Below are positions 8,526 to 16,279 of a stretch of 64,000 nucleotides of DNA, piece after piece. The translations under genes were made by a program, and so were the position numbers. The notes under the pieces were generated by a model. It worked only from the letters and a program-made list of their open reading frames with translations. It had not been told where the DNA came from and searched no databases. The stretch comes from JACQAP01 sp035548375 (GTDB lineage Bacteria > Pseudomonadota > Gammaproteobacteria > Burkholderiales > JACQAP01). The stretch spans positions 1 through 64,000 of the forward strand of contig DASZTG010000036.1 in NCBI GenBank assembly GCA_035548375.1, read 5' to 3'. The stretch's first letter is position 1. Each line of letters starts with the position of its first letter.

Positions 8526-9086
8526 CTAACCGCCCGCGAGCCGGTTCGAGAACGTCTTGAGGTCCACCACTTCGCCGTAGGCCGACGCCAGCGCCGCCAT
8601 GAAGGCGCCGTGCACCTGCGCGGCGGGAATGGCCGTCCCGGCGAATTCCAGGTCGCTCGCCGCACAGGCGTCCTCGACCACGGTGCAGCGATAGCCCATG
8701 TCGAAGGCCGCGCGCACCGACGCGTCGATGCACATGTTGCTCATGGCGCCGCAGAAGAACAACTCCTTCGCGCCGAGGACATGCAGGATTTTGGCGAGCG
8801 TGGTGTCGCGAAACGCGTTCGGATAATGCTTGGTGATGAGCATGTCCTCGCCCTGCGGCGAGACGCGAGGATCGATTTCTATGCCCGGCGTGCCAGCCAG
8901 GAGGAATCCGACCGCGGGATCCTGCTCGACATGGCGCACGTGGATCACCGGCATGCTCTTGGCGCGAAACAACCCGATCAGGGTTTCCGCGCGCAGGATC
9001 GCGCGCTCCATGTCGGGCAGCGGGAATTTTCCGCCCGGAAGGTAATCGCGCTGCATGTCGATCACGATCAGGGCGGTGTCGAACAT
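8526..9086 (-). CDS. isochorismatase-fold cysteine hydrolase (third copy)
   Basis: This 186-aa protein has the cysteine-hydrolase triad Asp10 (LIVIDMQRDY), Lys86 (LITKHYPNAF) and Cys119 (GAMSNMCIDASVRAAFD). The fold covers nicotinamidase, isochorismatase, ureidoacrylate and biuret hydrolases. It lacks the N-terminal extension and the DKPGKG lysine loop of the two biuret-hydrolase-like paralogues at 11.2 and 13.5 kb, so it is a distinct subfamily. It is the last gene of the minus-strand nitrogen cluster, one base after atzH. An amide or ureide substrate is inferred from context only. Confidence 0.82.
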   Translation of the reverse strand: MFDTALIVIDMQRDYLPGGKFPLPDMERAILRAETLIGLFRAKSMPVIHVRHVEQDPAVGFLLAGTPGIEIDPRVSPQGEDMLITKHYPNAFRDTTLAKILHVLGAKELFFCGAMSNMCIDASVRAAFDMGYRCTVVEDACAASDLEFAGTAIPAAQVHGAFMAALASAYGEVVDLKTFSNRLAGG

Positions 9087-9087
9087 G

Positions 9088-9477
9088 TCAGCTTTTCTGC
9101 TCGAGATAACTTACGTGCGCCGCGACCACCTTCCAGCCCTGCGGGGTGCGCGCCCAGGTCTGGCTCTGGCGGCCGGTGCGCGTCGCGGGCGGGCGCTGGA
9201 ACTCGAGGTTGGCGGTGGCGTAGTCGTCGCCGAAAGTCGTGATGACCCTCTTCAACACCGTGCGCTGCAGATTGGCCGGCGAGCGTGCCGCGCGAAATCC
9301 CGCGATTTGCGCGTAGCCGTACAGGTTTTCGGTCGGCCCGTAGCGCAGGACCTGCGCTGCGTTCCAGAACAGCTCGTCGAGCACGGCGACGTCGTTGCCC
9401 ACGAGCGCCTTCTCATAGCGATCGCAGGCAGCCGTGACTTCGGCCAGGACTTCGGGCTTGTTGATCTCCATGTTCAT
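9088..9477 (-). CDS. atzH: AtzH/HpxZ-family protein
   Basis: This 129-aa protein of the SnoaL/NTF2-like fold matches the AtzH/HpxZ family: EVTAACDRYEKALVGNDVAV, LDELFWNAAQVLRYGPTENL, then the tail WKVVAAHVSYLEQ. AtzH of Pseudomonas sp. ADP converts 1,3-dicarboxyurea to allophanate; HpxZ belongs to oxalurate (purine) breakdown. I chose the ATG at 9475-9477 because it overlaps the atzE stop as ATGA; the frame stays open 21 codons upstream inside atzE. A second ATG lies two codons in. The allophanate hydrolase in this cluster favours the AtzH reading, but the oxalurate route cannot be excluded. Confidence 0.8.
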   Translation of the reverse strand: MNMEINKPEVLAEVTAACDRYEKALVGNDVAVLDELFWNAAQVLRYGPTENLYGYAQIAGFRAARSPANLQRTVLKRVITTFGDDYATANLEFQRPPATRTGRQSQTWARTPQGWKVVAAHVSYLEQKS

Positions 9478-10844
9478 CCGCGCGTAACGCGCGCCTTTGC
9501 CACGCCGGCCGATTCCAGCATGGCGGCGGCCGCGAAGCAAAGGTCCTCGCGCCAGGGCGCGGCGATCAGTTGCACGCCGATCGGCAGCTCGCCACCGGCG
9601 ATCGGCGCTGCCACCACCGGCGCCCCGATGAAAGAGATCGGTTGCGTGAACAAGCCCATGCTCGGCCTCACCAGCATCTTTTCCCTGCCCAGCTCGATGG
9701 TCTCGGTGCCGATCGGCGTCGCCGGCACCGGCGTCGCGGGCGCGATGAGGATATCGTAACGCGAAAATATCTCCGCCATGCGGGCGCGGAACCAGGTGCG
9801 AAACCGCTGCGCCTGCAAGTACCAGGACGCGGGCGTCAACGCGCCGGCCAGGAAGCGATCCCGCGACAGCGGCTCGAACTGCGCGTAATTGCGCTTCAGG
9901 TTGTCCAGGTGGCGGGTGCCACCTTCCGAAGCGGTGATGACGAACGCCGCCGCCCGCGCGCGATGCACTTCCGGCAGCTCGATTTCGTCGACCGCACCGA
10001 GCGTGTCGGCCGCGCGTTTGGACGCCGCCTTCGCCTCCGCCGATGCGTACTGGTCGAAGTAGCCTGTGAGCCTCGCCACCCGCAGTGGCTTTCCCCCGTT
10101 GAGCGTCGGCGATACCGGCTCGACGTCGCGCTGCGCGCAGGCGGAATCATGCATATCGACTCCCTGCATGGCGTCGTAGCAGGCGGCAAGATCCGCGACG
10201 GTCGTCGCGAACGGCCCGAGATGATCGAGGCTGTCGACGAACGGGAAGGTCCCGGTGCGCGGCAGCCTGCCATAGGTCGGCTTCAGTCCGAAAACTCCGC
10301 AAAGTGACGCCGGCACGCGAATCGAACCATTCGTATCCGATCCCAGCGACAGCGGCACGAATCCGCCGCCCACTGCCGCGCCGGAGCCACCGGAAGATCC
10401 GCCGGCCACGCGGCTCGTATCGTGCGGATTGCGCGTTGGCCCGAAGGCGGTGTTTTCCGTCGTGAAGCCGTAGGCGTAGGCATCCATGTTCAGGGTACCG
10501 ACGAGGACGGCGCCGGCCTCGCGCATGCGCGTCACCAGCACGGCGTCCCGTTTCGCGGGCGGCGAGGCCTTGTTGATCGCCGATCCCGCAATGGTCGACA
10601 GCGCGGCAACGTCGAACAGGTCCTTGACCGCGTAGGGCACGCCAGCGAGCGGCGGCAGGGTTTTGCCCGCCTTGCGCAGCCTGTCGATGTCAGCGGCCTC
10701 CTCGAGCGCACGCGCGGTGGTCACGGCGATGAAGCAGTTGATCGACGGATTGCGCCGCGCGATATCGGCGAGCGTTTCCTCGGCGACTTGCACGGCAGTG
10801 ACTTCGCCCGCGCGGATGCGCGCGGCTATCTGGAGGGCATTCAC
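9474..10844 (-). CDS. atzE: AtzE-family amidohydrolase (1-carboxybiuret hydrolase subunit)
   Basis: This 456-aa amidase-signature enzyme has the Ser-cisSer-Lys triad at Lys74 (GVPYAVKDLFD), Ser150 (AGGSSGGSG) and Ser174 (SDTNGSIRVP). Its sequence and setting between AtzG (DUF4089) and AtzH are those of AtzE, which with AtzG deaminates 1-carboxybiuret to 1,3-dicarboxyurea. HpxY, of oxalurate catabolism, is a close relative. No Shine-Dalgarno is obvious before the ATG. A 179-base inverted repeat separates it from atzG, its usual immediate partner, with the arm ending about 10 bases from this start. It overlaps atzH by four bases (ATGA). Confidence 0.83.
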   Translation of the reverse strand: MNALQIAARIRAGEVTAVQVAEETLADIARRNPSINCFIAVTTARALEEAADIDRLRKAGKTLPPLAGVPYAVKDLFDVAALSTIAGSAINKASPPAKRDAVLVTRMREAGAVLVGTLNMDAYAYGFTTENTAFGPTRNPHDTSRVAGGSSGGSGAAVGGGFVPLSLGSDTNGSIRVPASLCGVFGLKPTYGRLPRTGTFPFVDSLDHLGPFATTVADLAACYDAMQGVDMHDSACAQRDVEPVSPTLNGGKPLRVARLTGYFDQYASAEAKAASKRAADTLGAVDEIELPEVHRARAAAFVITASEGGTRHLDNLKRNYAQFEPLSRDRFLAGALTPASWYLQAQRFRTWFRARMAEIFSRYDILIAPATPVPATPIGTETIELGREKMLVRPSMGLFTQPISFIGAPVVAAPIAGGELPIGVQLIAAPWREDLCFAAAAMLESAGVAKARVTRG

Positions 10845-10854
10845 GCTAGATCAT

Positions 10855-11033
10855 GAACCACGGAGAACACGGAGGTCACGGAGAAAGAACATTACACGTC
10901 ATTCGAAGCATGTTGACGACAGGACAGCGATGCTCATTGCAGCTATGAAACATCCAGCCAGTCCGGATTCCGGAATATAAAAGGAACGATTTTCCCGTAC
11001 TTCTCCGTGTCCTCCGTGTTCTCCGTGGTTCGG
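10855..11033. repeat. long inverted repeat, CCACGGAG type, between atzG and atzE
   Basis: The left arm (about 10855-10890) reads ACCACGGAGAACACGGAGG and on. The right arm (11001-11033) is its reverse complement with only a couple of differences over about 33 bases. The arms are about 110 bases apart and the spacer has no coding sense. Each arm is a run of three roughly 9-base CACGGAGAA units. The arms stop about 10 bases from the atzG stop and the atzE start. Same type as 25875-26040 and 62917-63088. Confidence 0.85.
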
Positions 11034-11042
11034 AATTTGAAT

Positions 11043-11225
11043 TCAGGGATGGAATACGGGCGCGGCTTCGACCGATTCGGGCAGGCCGAACTCAAGCACC
11101 AGGCGCGCAATGTCAGCGTTACGGGCGAAGACCGCAGTCACGCGTTCCAGTTGCCCGGCATCCAGATCCAGGCCTTGCGCTGCCGCGGCTGCAACAACGT
11201 AACCGGCGATTTCATCTGCGTTCAT
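11043..11225 (-). CDS. atzG: AtzG-like small subunit (DUF4089)
   Basis: This 60-aa helical protein (MNADEIAGYVVAAAAAQGLD, then LERVTAVFARNADIARLVLEFGLP) matches the DUF4089/AtzG family. AtzG is the small subunit that binds and stabilises AtzE, resembling a shortened GatC; HpxX is the purine-pathway counterpart. It starts 18 bases after the biuret-hydrolase-like gene, consistent with one operon. The unusual feature is that atzE is not directly adjacent but lies beyond a long inverted repeat. Confidence 0.8.
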   Translation of the reverse strand: MNADEIAGYVVAAAAAQGLDLDAGQLERVTAVFARNADIARLVLEFGLPESVEAAPVFHP

Positions 11226-11243
11226 GCCGGCATGATACCGGAC

Positions 11244-11909
11244 TCACTTGTGCAGCGACGCTGAGAGCTGGTCGCAGGTCGCGGTCCAGCCGACGATGGC
11301 ACCCTGCGCGCGGATCATCTCCATGGCGGCCTTCTTGAACTCGGGGAAATAGCTTTCCGTTGCGTCCTCGATCAGCAGGCACTCGTAGCCGCGATCGTTG
11401 GCCTCGCGCATGGTGGTCTGCACGCAAACCTCGGTGGTCACGCCCGCGAACAGCAGGTGCGTCGTCCCGCGCAGCCGCAGGATGTCGCCGAGCGGCGTGG
11501 CGTAGAAGGCGCCCTTGCCCGGCTTGTCGATGACGATCTCGCCAGGCAGCGGCGCGCAACCGGGAACGATGTCGTTGCCAGGCTCGCCCGCAATGAGTAT
11601 CCGGCCCATGTCGCTCGGATCGCCGATGCGCAGCTTCGGATTGCCCCGCTTCATCTTGGCCGGCGGCAGGTCGGAGAGGTCCGGCCGGTGCGCTTCGCGC
11701 GTATGGATGATGGTCACGCCGGCCTTGCGGCAGGTATCCAGCAGGCGCTTGACCGTCGGCACGATCGCCGCGAGCAGCTTCACGTTGTTGCCGAGCGTCT
11801 CGCCGAAGCCGCCAGGCTCGATGAAGTCGCGCTGCATGTCGATGACGACGAGCGCGGTCTTCTCGGGTGCGAACTCGTAGTCGTACGGCTTTGCCTTCAC
11901 GATTGCCAT
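11244..11909 (-). CDS. biuret-hydrolase-like cysteine hydrolase, paralogue 2
   Basis: This 221-aa isochorismatase-fold hydrolase has the triad Asp24 (VVIDMQRDF), Lys129 (VIDKPGKGAFYAT) and Cys162 (GVTTEVCVQTTMREANDRGYE). It shares HTREAHRPDLSDLPPAK, the DKPGKG loop and the REANDRGYECLL run with the BiuH-like protein at 13.5 kb. It lacks that protein's N-terminal segment and its YGNHLAA tail, having ESYFPEFKKAAMEM instead. It probably acts on a related small amide or ureide. It begins one base after the ABC ATPase stop and is followed after 18 bases by atzG, so it sits firmly inside the operon. Confidence 0.85.
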   Translation of the reverse strand: MAIVKAKPYDYEFAPEKTALVVIDMQRDFIEPGGFGETLGNNVKLLAAIVPTVKRLLDTCRKAGVTIIHTREAHRPDLSDLPPAKMKRGNPKLRIGDPSDMGRILIAGEPGNDIVPGCAPLPGEIVIDKPGKGAFYATPLGDILRLRGTTHLLFAGVTTEVCVQTTMREANDRGYECLLIEDATESYFPEFKKAAMEMIRAQGAIVGWTATCDQLSASLHK

Positions 11910-11910
11910 G

Positions 11911-13509
11911 TCAGTGCGCCTCCTGGTGCGTGGCCGGGGAAGCGGCCCCGGCGTGTCCCGCCATGCTCGGGCCGACGACGCCGATGTCGGCCTCCGAGGT
12001 CAGCGTCTCGTGCACGATGCGTCCGTCGAAAATCACCAGCAGCCGGTCGGACAGTTCCAGCAACTCGTCGAGGTCCTCGCTCACCAGCAGCACCGCGGCG
12101 CCGGCATTGCGCGCGGCGAGGATGCGGTCGTGGATTTCTGCCACCGCGGCGAAATCGAGCCCGAACACCGGATTCGCGACGATCAGCACGGAAACGCTTT
12201 CGGACAACTCGCGCGCCAGCACCGCGCGCTGCACGTTGCCGCCGGAAAGCGTGGCGATCGGCGCTTCGGCGCCCTGTGTTTTCACCTTGAACTCGCCGAT
12301 CCAGCGCTGGGCCTGCGCCGTCATGGCCCTGCCGCGCAACCAGATGCCCGAAGCCAGCGGCGCCTGGTCGAAATTGCGCAAGGCCATGTTCTCCGCGACG
12401 CTCATTCCCGGCACGCAGGCATTGCGCAGCGGCTCTTCCGGCAGGCTGAACGCGCGGTGCACGCGAATTTCGCCTCGCGTCGCGCCATAGGGCTTTCCGT
12501 TGACGTGAATGCTGCCGGCAACGGGCTGCCGCTGGCCGATCAGGGCTTCGACCAACTCGCGCTGGCCGTTGCCGGAAACGCCGGCGATACCGACGATTTC
12601 GCCCGGCCGCACGTCGATCGAGAATTCCTCGACCGCGGGCAAGCCCGAGTCGTTTTCGACGACGAGGTTGCGCACGGACAGGCGCGGCTGGTCTGACGCG
12701 CGGCCCGACTTGCTGCCATGCGCCTGCGGAATGTCGCGCGAGCCCACCATCATTTCCGCGAGCTTCGTCGGGTTCAGGTCGGCGATGCGGCCCTCCCCCG
12801 TCAGCCTGCCCCGGCGCAGCACGGAGGCCGCGTCGGCAAATGCCATGACCTCGCGGAACTTGTGCGTGATCATCAGGATCGTGACCTTGTTCGCGCGCGT
12901 CATGTCCTTGAGCATGCCCAGCACTTCGTCGGCTTCCGAGGGGGTCAGCACCGAGGTCGGCTCGTCCAGGATCATGAAGCGCCGGTCCAGGTAGATCTGC
13001 TTGAGGATCTCCAGCTTCTGCTTTTCGCCGGCCGCGAGCTGCGACACCGGCTTGTCGAGCGGCACGCGAAACGGCACCGTGTCCATGAAAGCGGCGAGCC
13101 GCGCGCGCTCCTGCTTCCAGTTGATGACCGCCGGCACGTCGGTGCGCGACATCACCAGGTTCTCGGCGGCGGTCATGCTTGGAACCAGCGTGAAGTGCTG
13201 GTACACCATGCCCATGCCCAGCGCGTGCGAATCATGCGGGGAACGGATCGTGCGTTCGCGGCCATCCACCGAAATCTGGCCGCTGGTCGGCTCGTAGAAG
13301 CCCACCAGGCATTTCACCAGCGTGCTTTTTCCCGCGCCGTTTTCGCCCAGCAGGGCGTGGAAGGAACCGGGTGCCACGTACATGGAGACGTCGTCGAGCG
13401 CGGTGAACGCGCCGAAACGCTTGGTCATGCCGTTCACCGCAACTTCCAGCGCATGATCGAGCACGATCTCGTGCTCGGGCTTCATGCGCATCATTTCGGC
13501 TTCGGCCAT
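11911..13509 (-). CDS. ABC transporter ATPase of BMP/nucleoside type, two NBDs
   Basis: This 532-aa protein has two ATP-binding domains. The first has a full Walker A (GENGAGKST), an AAGEKQKLEI signature and Walker B MILDEPTSVL. The second has the degenerate P-loop GVSGNGQRELVEA with no Lys and a LSGGNVQR signature, the normal asymmetry of the sugar/nucleoside (CUT2/BMP) family. It energises the two permeases at 15.3-17.3 kb together with the BMP binding protein. The ATG at 13507-13509 overlaps the biuH stop (TGATG). The frame is open 60 codons upstream, but that stretch is biuH sequence. The ATPase being separated from its permeases by two hydrolase genes ties import to hydrolysis. Confidence 0.88.
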   Translation of the reverse strand: MAEAEMMRMKPEHEIVLDHALEVAVNGMTKRFGAFTALDDVSMYVAPGSFHALLGENGAGKSTLVKCLVGFYEPTSGQISVDGRERTIRSPHDSHALGMGMVYQHFTLVPSMTAAENLVMSRTDVPAVINWKQERARLAAFMDTVPFRVPLDKPVSQLAAGEKQKLEILKQIYLDRRFMILDEPTSVLTPSEADEVLGMLKDMTRANKVTILMITHKFREVMAFADAASVLRRGRLTGEGRIADLNPTKLAEMMVGSRDIPQAHGSKSGRASDQPRLSVRNLVVENDSGLPAVEEFSIDVRPGEIVGIAGVSGNGQRELVEALIGQRQPVAGSIHVNGKPYGATRGEIRVHRAFSLPEEPLRNACVPGMSVAENMALRNFDQAPLASGIWLRGRAMTAQAQRWIGEFKVKTQGAEAPIATLSGGNVQRAVLARELSESVSVLIVANPVFGLDFAAVAEIHDRILAARNAGAAVLLVSEDLDELLELSDRLLVIFDGRIVHETLTSEADIGVVGPSMAGHAGAASPATHQEAH

Positions 13510-14219
13510 CAGGCGATCGCTCCGATGACTGCGCTGGAATCCGCGACCGCACCGAACACCCCGCCCTGCATGGTCACCATCTTCAGTGCCGCGAGATGGT
13601 TGCCGTAATCGGTGGCCGCGGTGCAATCCGACAGGATCAGGCATTCGTAGCCACGGTCGTTGGCGTCGCGCATGGTCGTATGCACGCAAACGTCCGTGGT
13701 GATGCCGGTGAGAATCAAATTACGGATGCCGCGCGTGGCCAGGATGAGATCGAAATTCGTGGCGTAGAACGAGCCCTTGCCCGGCTTGTCTACCACCGGC
13801 TCGCCAGGCATCGGCGCCAGTTCGGGAATGATTTCCCAGCCCGGCTCGCCGATGGTGAGGATGCGTCCGCAAGGCCCCATGTCGCCGATGCCGATGCCGT
13901 TGGTGCCGATCTGGCGCGAGCGCCAGCGCTTGTTGGCCGGCAGGTCCGAGAGGTCCGGCTTGTGGCCTTCGCGCGTGTGGATCAGCGTGTAGCCGCCGGC
14001 GCGCATGGCAGCCATCAGCTTCTTCAGCGGCTCGATCGGCTTGCGAGTGAGCCCGATGTCGTAGCCCATCTTGTCCACGTAGCCGCCGGGCCCGCAGAAG
14101 TCGATCTGCATGTCGATGATGACGAGCGCCGTATTGTCCGGGCGCAGGTTGCCGTCGTATGGCCAGCGATACGGGTCGGCCGTCACGTAGCGGCCGAGGT
14201 TTATGGTTTCGTCACGCAT
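13509..14219 (-). CDS. biuH: biuret hydrolase-like cysteine hydrolase
   Basis: This 236-aa isochorismatase-fold enzyme resembles the Rhizobium leguminosarum biuret amidohydrolase over its full length. Shared features are DPYRWPYDGNLRPDNTAL, HTREGHKPDLSDLPANKRWR, GITTDVCVHTTMRDANDRGY and CTAATDYGNHLAALKMV. The triad residues are Asp36, Lys145 and Cys178. BiuH converts biuret to allophanate plus ammonia, so the product would feed the allophanate hydrolase at 18.7-20.5 kb. The comparison is from memory, not a search. The ATG at 14217-14219 overlaps the formamidase-like gene by 8 bases. The stop overlaps the ATPase start, indicating translational coupling. Confidence 0.85.
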   Translation of the reverse strand: MRDETINLGRYVTADPYRWPYDGNLRPDNTALVIIDMQIDFCGPGGYVDKMGYDIGLTRKPIEPLKKLMAAMRAGGYTLIHTREGHKPDLSDLPANKRWRSRQIGTNGIGIGDMGPCGRILTIGEPGWEIIPELAPMPGEPVVDKPGKGSFYATNFDLILATRGIRNLILTGITTDVCVHTTMRDANDRGYECLILSDCTAATDYGNHLAALKMVTMQGGVFGAVADSSAVIGAIA

Positions 14220-15246
14220 GCTTGCGCCTCCTTTCGAGCCCGCTGGCGGCGGCGTCCGGCGCATATTCGCGCTCCGGCGCCGGGAATCCGCACGAAGTGC
14301 CATCGGTAACCTTGACCTGGCTCTCCCACGGCAGCTTGTACTTGCCCGCTACAAGATCGTGCATGTAGGTATAAGGACAATCCTGCGCGCCGCCCTTGAC
14401 GGCGACGTAGCCGCGATGGCCGAACTGGTAGATGTTGTTTTCCACGCCCCAGTTCGCGCGCGCCTCGCGCACGAGGTCAGGCCGCATCTCGCAGGTGATG
14501 ATCTCGTCGGGCCGGCTGCCGCCCGTGACCAGCGGCGTGCCGTCGAAATTCACGAACATGCCCTCGCCCATGGAATCGAAAGTGCCGTCGCTGCCGCACA
14601 TGCACACGCTCGCCGTGTAGATCAGGTTGCAGAACGCGTTGGCCTGGTTGGTGACTTTCCAGGTGTGGCGAATCGGCGCCGTGTAGCCGGCCGTGCGAAT
14701 CATGATGTCCGCCCCCTTGTACGCGCACTCGCGCGCCATCTCGGGGAACATGCCGTCGTGGCAGATGATGAGCGCGAGCTTCGATCCGTTCGGTCCGTCG
14801 CAGACCGGAATGCCGATGTCGCCCGGTTCCCAGGGTTCCACCGGCACCCAGGGATGCAGCTTGCGGTAGTAAAGCTTGATGGCGCCGCGATCGTCGATGA
14901 TGAGCCCGCTGTTGTACGGATTGCCGAACGGGTTCAGCTCCATGATCGAGAAGCAGCCCCAGATGCGGTTTTCCACGCAGGCGCGCTTGAACGCGGCGAC
15001 TTCCGGCCCGTCGAGCTTGCACATGATCGCGGGATTGGTGTCCATCGACAGGCCGTGCAGCGAATATTCCGGGAACACGACAAGATCCATCGTCGACAGG
15101 TTGCGGCGCGCCTTGGCCACCATGTCGCAGATCTTCTGCGTCTGCGCCGCCAGGTCCTGCGGCGTTTTCACGACGGGTAGCTGCAACTGCACCATGCCCA
15201 GCACCACGCCGTTGGGGGATTTGTTCAGGCCGCCGAGTCCGCTCAT
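14212..15246 (-). CDS. amiF: formamidase/aliphatic amidase (nitrilase superfamily)
   Basis: This 344-aa nitrilase-fold enzyme is close to AmiF of Helicobacter. Catalytic residues are Glu60 (VVFPEYSLHG), Lys129 (LYYRKLHPWVP) and Cys162 (LIICHDGMFPE). Other AmiF hallmarks are EPWEPGDIGIPVC, WGVENNIYQFGHRGYVAVKG and LVAGKYKLPWE. AmiF hydrolyses formamide to formate and ammonia; AmiE-type relatives take short aliphatic amides. Within an operon for importing and hydrolysing N-rich amides, the true substrate may be another small amide. It is encoded between the transporter permease (24-base gap upstream) and biuH (8-base overlap). Confidence 0.85.
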   Translation of the reverse strand: MSGLGGLNKSPNGVVLGMVQLQLPVVKTPQDLAAQTQKICDMVAKARRNLSTMDLVVFPEYSLHGLSMDTNPAIMCKLDGPEVAAFKRACVENRIWGCFSIMELNPFGNPYNSGLIIDDRGAIKLYYRKLHPWVPVEPWEPGDIGIPVCDGPNGSKLALIICHDGMFPEMARECAYKGADIMIRTAGYTAPIRHTWKVTNQANAFCNLIYTASVCMCGSDGTFDSMGEGMFVNFDGTPLVTGGSRPDEIITCEMRPDLVREARANWGVENNIYQFGHRGYVAVKGGAQDCPYTYMHDLVAGKYKLPWESQVKVTDGTSCGFPAPEREYAPDAAASGLERRRKHA

Positions 15247-15270
15247 GGTTGTCTCCGGAAATGAAGGGCG

Positions 15271-16188
15271 TCAGCGATTGATGCTGAGCTCGCCCGGCGC
15301 GCCCGCGAGCGTGCGGCGCGTCGAGCAGGTTGCGATCATGATGCCCAGCGTCAGCACGTAGGGCGCCGCGTTGTAGAGGTAGTAGCCGCTGGTGATGCCA
15401 ACCGATTGCAGCGCGGGGCCGAGCGCACCGGCGCCCCCGAACAGCAGCGCGGCATAAAAGCAGTACAGCGGATTCCAGCGCGAAAAAATCACCAGCGCCA
15501 CCGCCATCAGGCCCTGTCCGCTGGACAGCCCCTCGCTCCAGCTTCCGGGGTAATACAGCGACAGGAAGGAGCCGCCGATGCCGGCGAGGAAGCCGCCCGC
15601 GGCGGTCGAGAGCGTGCGCACGACCGGGACGCGGAACCCCATCGCGCGCGCCGCGTCCGAGCTGTCGCCGACCATGCGCACCACCAGCCCCCAGCGCGTG
15701 TTGCGAAATGCCCACGCGAGGAACAACGCCAACACGATGCCGATCAGCAGCAGGGGATTCACCTGCAACGCCGCCTGGATTTGCGGCGAGTCGCTCCAGT
15801 TGCCGAAGGGAATCGACGGCAGGGTCGGCGCCTTGGGTTGTACGTAGGGCTTGCCGAGGAAGAATGCGAAGCCCGTGCCGAACAGCATGAGACCGATGCC
15901 GACCGCGATGTCGTTCACGCGCGGCAGGTTGCAGATGAAGCCGTGCAGCAGGCCGAGCAGCAGCCCGGCGACGCCGGCCGCGAGCACGCCCAGCCATGGG
16001 CTGCCGGACAGGAAGGAGACGGCATAACCGCTCATCGCGCCCATCACCAGGATGCCCTCGAGGCCGAGGTTGATGCGCCCGCTTTTTTCCGTGATGCACT
16101 CGCCCAGGCTCACGAACAGGAAAGGCGTGCTGACACGAATCGCACCGCCGAGTACCGCTACCGGAACACCCCACCAGCCGAGATCCAT
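15271..16188 (-). CDS. BMP-type ABC transporter permease 2
   Basis: This 305-aa inner-membrane protein has eight to ten helices. It carries the BPL_perm_2-type segment SGRINLGLEGILVMGAMSGY, the usual 'GxxNLGxEGxM' signature of this permease class, and later LSSGQGLMAVALVIFSRWNP. It pairs with the 352-aa permease upstream, the double-NBD ATPase and the Tat-exported binding protein to form one importer. Families of this type carry nucleosides, and in nitrogen clusters probably ureides or amides; the substrate is inferred. It precedes the formamidase-like gene by 24 bases. Confidence 0.87.
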   Translation of the reverse strand: MDLGWWGVPVAVLGGAIRVSTPFLFVSLGECITEKSGRINLGLEGILVMGAMSGYAVSFLSGSPWLGVLAAGVAGLLLGLLHGFICNLPRVNDIAVGIGLMLFGTGFAFFLGKPYVQPKAPTLPSIPFGNWSDSPQIQAALQVNPLLLIGIVLALFLAWAFRNTRWGLVVRMVGDSSDAARAMGFRVPVVRTLSTAAGGFLAGIGGSFLSLYYPGSWSEGLSSGQGLMAVALVIFSRWNPLYCFYAALLFGGAGALGPALQSVGITSGYYLYNAAPYVLTLGIMIATCSTRRTLAGAPGELSINR

Positions 16189-16214
16189 GTTCGTCAGCCT
16201 CCGGCTCGACGAAC

Positions 16215-16243
16215 AGGAATCAGGAATCGGGAATCAGGGATCA
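16215..16243. repeat. short 7-base tandem repeat between the two permease genes
   Basis: About four imperfect copies of GGAATCA/G (GGAATCA GGAATCG GGAATCA GGGATCA) lie in the 91-base gap between the permease genes. The repeat is unlike the flanking coding sequence and is not part of a frame. Confidence 0.7.
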
Positions 16244-16279
16244 CTGAATGCATTTTTTATCTGAGTAACTCATTCGGTT

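Noticed and set aside
14212..15246. Annotation as nitrile-hydrolysing nitrilase
   Set aside because: The residues around Glu60, Lys129 and Cys162 and the EPWEPGD and GKYKLPWE segments match amidases of the AmiF/AmiE type, not aromatic or aliphatic nitrilases.
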